Origin: Deinococcus sedimenti
GTDB taxonomy: Bacteria > Deinococcota > Deinococci > Deinococcales > Deinococcaceae
Length of the DNA stretch: 64,000 bases
Assembly: GCF_014648135.1 (NCBI RefSeq)
Contig: NZ_BMQN01000003.1
Coordinates: forward strand, 186,001-250,000
Direction: 5' to 3'
Positions within the stretch are counted from its first letter, which is position 1, and each line of letters begins with the position of its first letter. Below, in pieces: positions 38,461-47,147 of this stretch. A model generated the notes under the pieces. It saw only the letters and a program-made list of their open reading frames with translations. It searched no databases and was not told the DNA's origin. A program made the translations under genes and the position numbers.

Positions 38461-39591
38461 TTACATCTCACCCACTTGTCGGAAGACGGTGTCCATCTGG
38501 TGATGAAACGTGGCGATACTAAACTGAGCTCGAAATTTTGCGGCGCCGCCCCGGCCCAGGCGAACGCGCAGAGCTTCGTCGTTTGCTAGGCGAGCGATGG
38601 CGGCGGCGAGTTCCGAAGGCGCATTGGCCTCGACCAGTATGCCCTGCACGTCGTCACCAACAATTTCGGGCAGGCTGCGCCAGCGGGTGGCAACCACGGG
38701 GATTCCGTAGGCCATCGCCTCAATGGCCACGATTCCGAAGGACTCGGCCTCAAAGAAGGTCGGAAAGCAGAAGATGTCGGTGGTCAGGAAAAAACGACGC
38801 TTCTCGTCACCGTCAAGAGGGCCGAGCACCTGAATGAACTCACTCAATTCATCCACTTGGACTTGCTGATCAAACCGTTCCCGTGTCGCGGCCGAATCGA
38901 ATTCCCCAGCGACCTGCAGGGAAAAGCGGACGCCCTGTGCTTTAAGAAGGGTCAGAGCCGCCAGTAGATCAAAGATCCCCTTCGATTCTTTGACGACGGA
39001 CATATAGGACAGGCGTACAGGATCCTCCCTCTGCTGATCAGCGGCGGACCAACCACTTGAATCGTTGGGCGCCTCCACTCCGTAGTAGACGACGGCATCC
39101 TGAAGGGCGTGAAAATACTGACTGTCATTGATACCCGAGTGAGATGTGCGAATGCCAACCAACGGCTGATAGAATGCTCTGTTTACCCATCTTCTCAATC
39201 CACCGGGCAGTCGAGCGACGAGAAGGGAGGAACCACTGGCGTGAAAATGAAAGATGGTCTTTTTGAAGAACGGTCTCAGGGCACTGAGAATCACCGCATC
39301 CCGTAGGATGGGAAATAAGTTCGGACCGCTGGGCGGGTAATAAAGAATATCGGCTCGCGTCTTTAATTTCAATTTCATCACTCTGAAAATGACCGCCACA
39401 ACCTCAAGGATTTTTCCGGCGCTTACTCTACCCATGCCGTCCATCCCCTTCGTGAAGTTCATGGGCGCATGATGGAGTATGGCTGCTTGGTAAGGATGAT
39501 CCAGCATCTTCTTGATCATCACGGCCTGTCCGCCGAGTGGAGGGGGGATTTGCCCCACTACGATAATGTGGCAGGGCGGGCATTTAGTCAT
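38461..39591 (-). CDS. GT4-family (GT1-like) glycosyltransferase
   Basis: 376 aa, GT-B fold. N-terminal PPPLGGQAVMIKKM, then C-terminal nucleotide-sugar domain with CFPTFFEAESFGIVAIEAMA and GIPVVATRWRSLPEIVGDDV, the E-x7-E motif of retaining GT4 enzymes. Cytosolic, builds the repeat unit. Overlaps the acyltransferase gene by 8 bases. Confidence 0.88.
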   Translation of the reverse strand: MTKCPPCHIIVVGQIPPPLGGQAVMIKKMLDHPYQAAILHHAPMNFTKGMDGMGRVSAGKILEVVAVIFRVMKLKLKTRADILYYPPSGPNLFPILRDAVILSALRPFFKKTIFHFHASGSSLLVARLPGGLRRWVNRAFYQPLVGIRTSHSGINDSQYFHALQDAVVYYGVEAPNDSSGWSAADQQREDPVRLSYMSVVKESKGIFDLLAALTLLKAQGVRFSLQVAGEFDSAATRERFDQQVQVDELSEFIQVLGPLDGDEKRRFFLTTDIFCFPTFFEAESFGIVAIEAMAYGIPVVATRWRSLPEIVGDDVQGILVEANAPSELAAAIARLANDEALRVRLGRGGAAKFRAQFSIATFHHQMDTVFRQVGEM

Positions 39592-40105
39592 GCAAATCTC
39601 CCCTGATCACACGTGCAGGATTGCCAACCGCCACGGCGTATGGTGGAATGTCTCTGACGACGACCGAACCTGCGCCGATGACAGCATGATGTCCAATTTG
39701 AATATCACCAAGAATAACGACATTGGACCCAACATCGACGTTATTCTCGATTCTGGGACTACGCGATCTGACACCATTACGATCAACCTTACACCCAATG
39801 GTTGTTGAATGCCGCAATGTCACGTTCTCGCCAATATGGGATTGATCATTGATCACGAGCGCATGACCGTGTTCTATTTTTAGTCCATGACCAACAGACG
39901 TATGTGGTGGAAGCTCGATCCCAAGCAACCATTCGACCACAATGCGGTAAAAAATGAGGAAGGGTATTCCGATAAGCCAAAATGGATTGCCTTTTCTTTT
40001 AAGAGCAGCGATGATAGAAGCGATGCGAAATAAAAAGAGAACAAGCATAGATTTGGGATTACCCCGATTCCGAGAGACGTCGCCGAGAATATACTTTAAC
40101 ATCAT
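39584..40105 (-). CDS. Serine-acetyltransferase-like hexapeptide acyltransferase
   Basis: 173 aa. N-terminal basic helix, then left-handed beta-helix repeats: IEHGHALVINDQSHIGENVT, IENNVDVGSNVVILGDIQIG, HHAVIGAGSVVVRDIPPYAV and GNPARVIRGD. These are the CysE/WcaB-type coil repeats with the trimeric acyl-CoA site. In this locus it probably acetylates a sugar of the glycan. Notably AT-rich compared with fcl/gmd. Confidence 0.85.
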   Translation of the reverse strand: MMLKYILGDVSRNRGNPKSMLVLFLFRIASIIAALKRKGNPFWLIGIPFLIFYRIVVEWLLGIELPPHTSVGHGLKIEHGHALVINDQSHIGENVTLRHSTTIGCKVDRNGVRSRSPRIENNVDVGSNVVILGDIQIGHHAVIGAGSVVVRDIPPYAVAVGNPARVIRGDLHD

Positions 40106-40878
40106 CGACTCCTATATATCAAAGTTCTGACAATTATCCGTATCGATCTCGCCAGGAAACCACCAATACTCTTCTCAATATGACTAACATGACGTCTAAA
40201 TTCGCGATCCATGATCTTTTGAGCCTCTGCTTCCAGTTTTTTGCGCTGTACGGTACTTCTCTGCTGACCATGAACCCTGAATTGGCTCATAAAGCGAGGC
40301 AGATGATATATTTTGACTTTATTTGACATCCTTGAAAAAAGATCAGTATCCATTGCTAGCGAAAAATTTTCGTCAATTCCACCTACCGCCTCGTAAATAT
40401 TTCTTCGCCAGAAAGCAGATGGTTGAGGAATATAATTATATGCGTAGTACCAAAGCCATCTAACAAAAGGGATTTCCCTTCTCCTGTAGAGCGTTTTGCC
40501 CGTTCCATCGATCCATGTGGCATTTCCATAGACAAAATCTCTCTCGGGATAAAGAGCGAAGTAATCTGCAATTGCAGATAGTGTGTGCGGCTCCAGAATA
40601 TCATCACTGTTCAACCAGCACAATATATCACCAGAAGCGCGATCAAAGCCTTTTTTAATAGCATGAGTTTGCCCATTATCTCTTTCCGAAACATAGTATG
40701 AGATTTTATCGGCGTACTTCTCAATGATCTCCATTGTTCCATCATCTGAACCTCCGTCTATTATAATGTATTCAACATTATCATAATCCTGGCTGATCAC
40801 ACTAATAATAGTGGATTCAATAAATTGCGATTGGTTGTATGATGGGGTCACCACGCTTATTTTTAGAGATTTATTCAT
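40102..40878 (-). CDS. GT2-family glycosyltransferase
   Basis: 258 aa from MNKSLKISVVTPSYNQSQFI at 40878, chosen for the GGAGG nearby. GT-A fold: IIIDGGSDDGTMEII, CWLNSDDILEPHTL (DxD-type) and PQPSAFWRRNIYEAVGGIDE. It transfers a sugar to the growing repeat unit. GC content is far below the surrounding genes, a sign of horizontal origin of this block. Confidence 0.88.
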   Translation of the reverse strand: MNKSLKISVVTPSYNQSQFIESTIISVISQDYDNVEYIIIDGGSDDGTMEIIEKYADKISYYVSERDNGQTHAIKKGFDRASGDILCWLNSDDILEPHTLSAIADYFALYPERDFVYGNATWIDGTGKTLYRRREIPFVRWLWYYAYNYIPQPSAFWRRNIYEAVGGIDENFSLAMDTDLFSRMSNKVKIYHLPRFMSQFRVHGQQRSTVQRKKLEAEAQKIMDREFRRHVSHIEKSIGGFLARSIRIIVRTLIYRSR

Positions 40879-40894
40879 TCTTCTGCCTCCACAA

Positions 40895-42085
40895 TTACGA
40901 TTTACTAAGGACAAATCTGCCTCTTCTTGCAGATATACCCGATATATATAGGAGAACGGCACTTAACACAGTCAGCATAAAACCTGAGCGCGAACTATTC
41001 ATTACTGGATTGAACGCGATAGTGGTTGCACCAATAATCACAGAGATAAATAGGGAATCTCCAGCAATTTTTTCTTCGTTGAAGATATAGTCTCTATTAT
41101 TTAGATAATTTACAACAGGCAAAAAGAAGCAAATTAAAAATAAAACTAATCCGATTATTCCACCCGATACCATAATTTCTAGATAGTCATTATGGAGCGG
41201 AAGGATGTTTGCAACCGTACTACTGTTTATGTAAACGACCTGCGGAGGCTCGTAAGCACCTCCGTATTTAAAAAAACTTCCAAATACTGGTGATTCAGAA
41301 TACTTCTGCAACCCAACGCTGATCATGCCTTCACGGAAAACATTGTTATCAGTACCACCTGTTGCTTGCTTGAAATTGGAATTGATATTTTTGATCCAGT
41401 CTACAACGTATGTTATAAAAATAACAGATATTCCTGCCGAAACTGAAGAAAGAAAGATAAAACGCTGACTTGCGGTTCTCTCTAGAAGTAAAGTCAACGC
41501 AATGGTGATTACAAAAGCGATGAGACTGGTTGTTCTGGGATCAAGCAAAATAACAGCCCCAAAAACGAGAAACCCGAAATACGACAATCTTTTCTTTTTC
41601 TTGAGTTTCGGAATTGAATACACAAACGAGGCGATAAATATTCTTTCGTGGGTCATATAATTAAATCCCAGAAGTCCATTGTAAAAAATTGCCAAAATAC
41701 ACATTAAAAGCGAAACGGCATAAAGGATTTTAACTATTGGAATGGTCACTTTTCTACTAGATATGAATGGGAAGATCAGTCCAATCATAGACGTATAGAG
41801 TATTTGAGTATTTAAACCAGACGGCTGACCAGTCATTGTATTAAAGTAGATACCATATGCTGAATATACCAGAAAAGCTACATATACGCTCGTTGCGCGC
41901 CTAGGCCGAACACCGTTGATTAGACCCAGAAAAGCCATCGGAAGACCCACCATAATGCAAATAGCCAGTGGTATATTTTTAAAACTACTGTAAATTATAT
42001 CTTGCGCATCAATCAATATGAATGCAACCAGGACGAGGAGAAGATAGATGAAATAATTATATCCGCTAAAAATATTAAACACCAT
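40895..42085 (-). CDS. wzy: O-antigen polymerase (Wzy-like)
   Basis: 396 aa with about 11 membrane helices; AT-rich codons throughout. The outer loop before the last helices holds VFREGMISVGLQKYSESPVF and LPLHNDYLEIMVSGGIIGLV, the H-N-x-Y-L-E pattern of the Wzy/O-antigen ligase fold. It is the likely polymerase of the repeat unit whose flippase is encoded at 47144. Overlaps hldE by 11 bases. Confidence 0.8.
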   Translation of the reverse strand: MVFNIFSGYNYFIYLLLVLVAFILIDAQDIIYSSFKNIPLAICIMVGLPMAFLGLINGVRPRRATSVYVAFLVYSAYGIYFNTMTGQPSGLNTQILYTSMIGLIFPFISSRKVTIPIVKILYAVSLLMCILAIFYNGLLGFNYMTHERIFIASFVYSIPKLKKKKRLSYFGFLVFGAVILLDPRTTSLIAFVITIALTLLLERTASQRFIFLSSVSAGISVIFITYVVDWIKNINSNFKQATGGTDNNVFREGMISVGLQKYSESPVFGSFFKYGGAYEPPQVVYINSSTVANILPLHNDYLEIMVSGGIIGLVLFLICFFLPVVNYLNNRDYIFNEEKIAGDSLFISVIIGATTIAFNPVMNSSRSGFMLTVLSAVLLYISGISARRGRFVLSKS

Positions 42086-43559
42086 GCATTCGCTCAGCTA
42101 TTCTATTGATCAGTTGCGTTGAAGAGTACCCTTCCTTCATCGGTATAGTTTTAACCTCGCCACCTCTACGCATTACCTCATGCGAGCCGACGATATCTTC
42201 AAGTTGATAGTCACCGCCTTTGATCAACACATCCGGCTGCAGTCGCTCAATCAGGGCGAGAGGATTATCCTCCTCGAAGATCACCACGTGATCCACCGCC
42301 TCCAACCCACTCAGCATCGCCGCCCGATCCTGCTCGTTGTTCATCGGACGCAGAGGACCTTTCAGCCTCTGCACCGAAGTGTCCGAGTTGATGCCGACCA
42401 CCAGCACATCCCCATGGTGACGCGCCTGCTCAAGCAATTTGAGATGGCCAGGATGCAATAGATCGAAGCAACCATTCGTGAACACCACCCGGCGGCCCTC
42501 GCGCCGCGCCTGATCGAGCGATGCAGCGGCCGCCTGAGCGGAGACGATCTTGCGTTCATGCGACAGCAACGAAGCGGTATGGGCCGTAAAGTGCTGTAAG
42601 AGGTCCTGACGGTCAATCGCCACCGTACCCGGTTTGGAAATCACCAGACTCGCCGCCAGGTTCGCCAACCCAAGAATGTCAGACCACGCGAAGCCCCCAA
42701 TCAGCATCAGAGTCGCGGCAGCCACCACGGTATCCCCGGCGCCCGAAACGTCGAAGACGGTCTGAGCCGTGGCCCGCTGATAGACGTGGGTGTCGGCGGT
42801 GATAAACGACATGCCCTCAGCGCCGCGGGTCAGCAGCACTGCCCCGACGCCATTGACATTCAGTACCTCGCGGGCCTGGTCGATCAGTGACACCTCATCG
42901 GCCGCTTGGCGACCCGTCACGGTCAGGAGCTCCTTGACGTTGGGAGTGACGACGGAGGCGCCGCGGTACTTCCCGAAATCTCGTCCCTTAGGATCAACCA
43001 TGACTGGGCAGTGACGCTCGCGGCACGCTTCGATCAGGCGGCGGCAAACTTCGGGGCTCAGAACCCCCTTGCCGTAGTCTGAGAGTAGCATCGCGTCCGC
43101 GCCGTCAAGCGCAGCGAAAACCCGATCGACAAACGCCTCCTGCCAATCACCCGGGCTGAGCGGTGCTTCCCGGTCGACCCGCACGATATGGTGATTCTCA
43201 CCAAGGATGCGCGTCTTGACGATCGAGGGCACCTCATTGACAGTCAGAAGCTCAGCCTGGATCTGCTGCTCGTTGAGCAGCTCTGCGATGCGCCGCGCTT
43301 CGAGATCCTCTCCCACCACGCCGCACAGCGTGACTTGGGCTCCCAAGCCACGAAGGTTGGCGGCAACGTTGCCAGCGCCACCGAGCACCCACTTCTCCCG
43401 ATGTAGATGCACCACCGGGATCGGCGCTTCCGGCGAGACACGCTCGACATTCCCGATCAGATAGTGGTCGAGCATCAGGTCGCCGACCACTACCACCCGG
43501 GGCTGTCCAAACCCATCATTCAGGGCTTGCAGCAAACGGGAAGTGTCCGTGAAGTTCAT
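42075..43559 (-). CDS. hldE: Bifunctional heptose-7-phosphate kinase / heptose-1-phosphate adenylyltransferase
   Basis: 494 aa from MNFTDTSRLLQAL at 43559 (4-base overlap with the fusion gene upstream). Residues about 1-320 are a PfkB-type kinase (VVVGDLMLDHYLIGNVERVS, VHLHREKWVLGGAGNVAANL, FDVSGAGDTVVAAAT). Residues about 345-494 are a nucleotidyltransferase (VVFTNGCFDLLHPGHLKLLE, GGDYQLEDIVGSHEV). Together they turn heptose-7-phosphate into ADP-heptose, with the GmhB phosphatase between the two steps. Uncommon in Deinococcus, whose envelope has no classical LPS. Confidence 0.93.
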   Translation of the reverse strand: MNFTDTSRLLQALNDGFGQPRVVVVGDLMLDHYLIGNVERVSPEAPIPVVHLHREKWVLGGAGNVAANLRGLGAQVTLCGVVGEDLEARRIAELLNEQQIQAELLTVNEVPSIVKTRILGENHHIVRVDREAPLSPGDWQEAFVDRVFAALDGADAMLLSDYGKGVLSPEVCRRLIEACRERHCPVMVDPKGRDFGKYRGASVVTPNVKELLTVTGRQAADEVSLIDQAREVLNVNGVGAVLLTRGAEGMSFITADTHVYQRATAQTVFDVSGAGDTVVAAATLMLIGGFAWSDILGLANLAASLVISKPGTVAIDRQDLLQHFTAHTASLLSHERKIVSAQAAAASLDQARREGRRVVFTNGCFDLLHPGHLKLLEQARHHGDVLVVGINSDTSVQRLKGPLRPMNNEQDRAAMLSGLEAVDHVVIFEEDNPLALIERLQPDVLIKGGDYQLEDIVGSHEVMRRGGEVKTIPMKEGYSSTQLINRIAERMHGV

Positions 43560-44794
43560 GCGCCCGAGCCCCCAGGATTCGCCCCGGCTTCCTGGGCCAG
43601 CAGACCTGCCGTGTACGCTGCATCCACCTGTTCGCACAGCAGATGGCCGATCAGAATGTGACATTCCTGTACCCGGGCGGTGCTGTCAGCCGCGACGATT
43701 ACGCAGTGGTCACACTGCGTCGCCATAGCGCCGCCACTGCCGCCGGTCAGGCCGACAGTCACAGCGCCGAGTTGCCGGGCGCGTTGCAGGGCCCGCAAGA
43801 CGTTGGGGCTGTTCCCTGAGGTAGATAGGCCAATCACCACGTCGCCTGGCTGGCACAGCGCTTCGATCTGACGAGCGAAAATCTCCTCAAACCCGTAATC
43901 GTTGCCTACAGCTGTCAGGATGGACGTGTCGGTGGTCAGTGCCACGGATGCCAGACCGCGCCGCTCCAAGACAAAGCGGCCCACCAACTCGGCGGCGAGG
44001 TGCTGGCTGTCGGAGGCGCTGCCGCCATTCCCCATCCACAGTACCTTGCTGCCACGCTGCAGACACTGCACCAGCGCCTGTGCCACCGTCTGCAGCAGCG
44101 GCAACTGGGTGCGCAGGTTCTCGACGGCGCTCAAGTGACTTTCGAAGCGGTCCTGCATAGTGCGTAGGCCGGCCGCCGTGAACTCTTCAGGAACAGCACC
44201 ATGAATAGAATGATCGAGTGTCATCGTAGGGTGAACCTCCTTGCGCTGCCAGGCCGGCTCACCAGTGATGAGCGCAGGCTGACACTGAGCATAGTCGTAC
44301 AAGCTGCGGTAATGACGCACGGACAGATCGGCGGGCGTCTTGGTCTTGCCGGTCAGAACCACGACCGGCTCTGCGCCTGCGCGGCGCGCCGCTTCGATAT
44401 CGCTGGACGCGTCGCCCACGAAGTCGGTGTGCGCCAGTTGAAAGCCATATTGCTGCGCGGCTTTCAGTAGCAGGCCCGGCTGGGGTTTTCGACACGCGCA
44501 GCCTTCGTGGCGGTCGTGGGGACAGACAAAAAAAGCATCAATGTGGCCACCGAACGCGCCCACTTCTGTCTGGATGACTGTGTGGATGGCGCCGAGATCG
44601 GCCGGACTCAGCAGGCCGCGGCCCACCACCGACTGGTTCGTGATCACCAGTACGCGGTAGCCTTTGCGGTTAAGAAGCGCGACGCCCTGCGCCGCACCTG
44701 GCAACAGCTGCAACTGCGCCACGGACGTCACGGAATCGGGACGATCGACGTTGAGGACGCCGTCCCGGTCGAGCAGTACAAATCTCTCAGTCAC
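43556..44794 (-). CDS. GmhB-GmhA fusion: heptose bisphosphate phosphatase + sedoheptulose-7-phosphate isomerase
   Basis: 412 aa. Residues 1-about 180 are HAD-type GmhB: LLDRDGVLNVDRP, VITNQSVVGRG and the zinc loop CPHDRHEGCACRKPQPG, VGDASSDIEAA. Residues about 210-400 are the SIS domain of GmhA: WMGNGGSASDSQHLAAELVG, VALTTDTSILTAVGNDYGFE, GLSTSGNSPNVLRAL. The two enzymes act at the first and third steps of ADP-heptose synthesis and are usually separate proteins. The upstream gene overlaps by 8 bases. Confidence 0.92.
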   Translation of the reverse strand: MTERFVLLDRDGVLNVDRPDSVTSVAQLQLLPGAAQGVALLNRKGYRVLVITNQSVVGRGLLSPADLGAIHTVIQTEVGAFGGHIDAFFVCPHDRHEGCACRKPQPGLLLKAAQQYGFQLAHTDFVGDASSDIEAARRAGAEPVVVLTGKTKTPADLSVRHYRSLYDYAQCQPALITGEPAWQRKEVHPTMTLDHSIHGAVPEEFTAAGLRTMQDRFESHLSAVENLRTQLPLLQTVAQALVQCLQRGSKVLWMGNGGSASDSQHLAAELVGRFVLERRGLASVALTTDTSILTAVGNDYGFEEIFARQIEALCQPGDVVIGLSTSGNSPNVLRALQRARQLGAVTVGLTGGSGGAMATQCDHCVIVAADSTARVQECHILIGHLLCEQVDAAYTAGLLAQEAGANPGGSGA

Positions 44795-46025
44795 GGGCGT
44801 CGCCGCCTTCTCTCAGGACGGCTTCCACCGTCTGCCACACGGTGTCGACATCGATAAGGTCGATGCAGCGCACCGGCGCGTCCGGGTCGCGGGGAAACTG
44901 GCAGGCCCAATCACACTGAAAGCAGGGCATTGGGTGATACACCGCGCGGCTCAGGCGCGCTTCCTGAGCGTCGAGCGGATAAGGCATAAACCGGCCGAAG
45001 TGACCGCCGCCAAGCACCGTAACGCACGGCACGGCGTTGGACGCGGCGAAATGAGTGGCACTGGTTTCATTGGTGATCACGATCTCGGCCCCGGCGATGA
45101 TCTGGGCGAGTTGCGGCACACTCGTCTGTCCACTCAGATCGGAGAGGTGTGATCCGAGCGCGTCCCTAAGCGGCCCGGCGAGATGTGGGAGCGGCCCGGC
45201 GGCGCAGAGCACCACGTCTAGGCCATGGCGTGACCAGAGCCGCTCAGCGATCTGCGCGAAGCGCGGTGCCGGCCACTCGCGGCCCGGCCAGCCGGCCGTG
45301 GGAAACACCACCGCGTAACGCGCAGGCAGTGGTAGTTCAGACGCGGGTGTGGCCGCTGAGGGACGCAGTACGGCTGGATGCGACGCACCCGCGAAGGCAG
45401 ACAGCACCCGACTGAAATCAAATTCGTGCCGCTGCGGCTGGCCGACGTCCGCCACCTGCCTGACCGCTGGGCGGGTGAAGCTCAGGTGATAGAGCGGACG
45501 GCTCAGCAGCCCGTACAGTGAGACCGGACTGCCCTCCCATCCGATGCGCAGCGGCGCGTGCACTGCGAACGTCAGGGCGTCTTCGACGGTGGCAATCTTG
45601 TCCTGGCGCGTCTGGACCACAGCGCCGTAGCCGGCACGGCGCAGCTGTACGAACAGCCGGGCCCGGTAGCGCCAGTCGTTGCTGTAACGGCGTTTATCCA
45701 AAATCAGCACCTGCTCGCCGAGCTGATCGGCCTGCGCCAGGCTGGACAACAGCCCCAGACACAGAAAGTCGACCTGCTGTCCACGCGAGACGAAATACGC
45801 CTGCAGATCCAGGAGCGCCTGTCGGTGCACCACGTAGTCGCCGATCTCGTCGGTCCGGATCAGCAGCACTCGCCGCCCAGGCCGAGCGGCGGGAACGAGC
45901 AGCCCCAAGACACCGTCGAAGACCTGCAGCAGCAAGTCCCGCCCGCGCACCAGCCAGCGCCACGCGGCGGACTGCTCAGAGGCCGTCGTTCCTGCCCGCG
46001 GTCTCAGACCTGCCAAGCTGCGCAC
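44787..46025 (-). CDS. GT9-family heptosyltransferase-like glycosyltransferase
   Basis: 412 aa; an N-terminal extension of about 50 residues precedes RRVLLIRTDEIGDYVVHRQA, the GT9 start motif. C-terminal FPTAGWPGREWPAPRFAQIA, ITNETSATHFAASNAVPCVT and the Cys-rich end CFQCDWACQFP...RCIDLID are typical of ADP-heptose:glycan transferases (WaaC/F/Q). Sited directly before the ADP-heptose genes, so heptose transfer is the likely function. Confidence 0.85.
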   Translation of the reverse strand: MRSLAGLRPRAGTTASEQSAAWRWLVRGRDLLLQVFDGVLGLLVPAARPGRRVLLIRTDEIGDYVVHRQALLDLQAYFVSRGQQVDFLCLGLLSSLAQADQLGEQVLILDKRRYSNDWRYRARLFVQLRRAGYGAVVQTRQDKIATVEDALTFAVHAPLRIGWEGSPVSLYGLLSRPLYHLSFTRPAVRQVADVGQPQRHEFDFSRVLSAFAGASHPAVLRPSAATPASELPLPARYAVVFPTAGWPGREWPAPRFAQIAERLWSRHGLDVVLCAAGPLPHLAGPLRDALGSHLSDLSGQTSVPQLAQIIAGAEIVITNETSATHFAASNAVPCVTVLGGGHFGRFMPYPLDAQEARLSRAVYHPMPCFQCDWACQFPRDPDAPVRCIDLIDVDTVWQTVEAVLREGGDARD

Positions 46026-46031
46026 CGGGCC

Positions 46032-47147
46032 TCAACGACTCCAGCCGTAGTGAAGCACCGCGCGGTAACGTGCCAGAGCTCGGCGTTTGATTTCGTCCAT
46101 CTCCTCTCTGTAGGTCGGCCAGCGCGTCTGAAGGGTGGAGAATTCGCTCAGGAGCCGCTCAGTGCCGACGTTGTTGACGTAATCGTACGGCAAGTTGATT
46201 TCCCGGGCCATCAGCGTGCGGCTGTCGGAGCCAATCAGGAACGATGGGCGTCCGAGACTTGCCAACCCAAAACAGCCGTGAATGCGGTTCATGATGCCGA
46301 ACTTGCACTGCGCGTACATCCGAAGATAATCGCCGTAATCGTGCGAGAAGAAAATACGGGCGTTCGGATCAACGAGCCGGGCCATCTTCACTTCCTTCTC
46401 GTCGTGGCAGATGAAGACGATTTTCTCCTGATTCTTAACCTTGGCGTAGAACTCCCGGAAGTCGTTTAACCAGCGGTCCTTACTGATGTTGCCGCTGAAA
46501 TCGAAATGCGAACCGCCGTCCATGAAATTGATAGCCACGAATTCGCCTTCCTCGGCACGGATGCCCATGTGCTCGGCGGAGAAGATTGAGCTGCAGGGAA
46601 TGACCTCGGCGTTGTAACCCAGTAGCAGCAGCATAGACTGCGCAACTTGGTCGCGCAGCGTCAGGGCGTCGGTGTAGCTCATCAGCCGCTGGATGTAGGC
46701 GCGGTCCCGCGCAGCGAAAGGCTCCAGAATTTCGCTACCGTCACTGCTGTACTGCTGAGCACTACCAGCAGCCAAATTGAAAAATGGCACCTGCCCGGCG
46801 ACGCGGCGGTAGCGGCGCTCAATGAGTGGCTCGAACCACTCATTATCGGCGCAGTGCGGCCCGTTCGGATGACTCCAGAACACCGGCGCGCCGCTTTGCA
46901 CCAGCACGTCGGCCTCGAAGACGCGGTCTGACGCGGGCATCAATGGCAGCACCCCGTCCACCAGTTTCGAGACCCGGTACTTACGGATGAATTCGAAGCC
47001 GTGCCGGGTGGAAACCGGCATGTGCTTATGGATCAGTTCGTACTCAATCGGCTCGTCTAGCGACTTTTCTAGGACGTGCATCACGCCTTCGCGGATGAAG
47101 TCGTCGCCAACGTTGTGACGCACGGTAGTGATGATGGTTGCTTTCAA
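46032..47147 (-). CDS. Polysaccharide pyruvyl transferase family protein
   Basis: 371 aa from TTG at 47147, chosen because AGGAGGAAAG lies just before it and TTGA overlaps the flippase stop. ITTVRHNVGDDFIREGV resembles the N-terminus of the PF04230 family; CKFGIMNRIHGCFGLASLGR and LIGSDSRTLMAREI are its C-terminal donor-site motifs. It probably adds a pyruvate ketal (or acts as a related transferase) to the glycan. Confidence 0.78.
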   Translation of the reverse strand: MKATIITTVRHNVGDDFIREGVMHVLEKSLDEPIEYELIHKHMPVSTRHGFEFIRKYRVSKLVDGVLPLMPASDRVFEADVLVQSGAPVFWSHPNGPHCADNEWFEPLIERRYRRVAGQVPFFNLAAGSAQQYSSDGSEILEPFAARDRAYIQRLMSYTDALTLRDQVAQSMLLLLGYNAEVIPCSSIFSAEHMGIRAEEGEFVAINFMDGGSHFDFSGNISKDRWLNDFREFYAKVKNQEKIVFICHDEKEVKMARLVDPNARIFFSHDYGDYLRMYAQCKFGIMNRIHGCFGLASLGRPSFLIGSDSRTLMAREINLPYDYVNNVGTERLLSEFSTLQTRWPTYREEMDEIKRRALARYRAVLHYGWSR

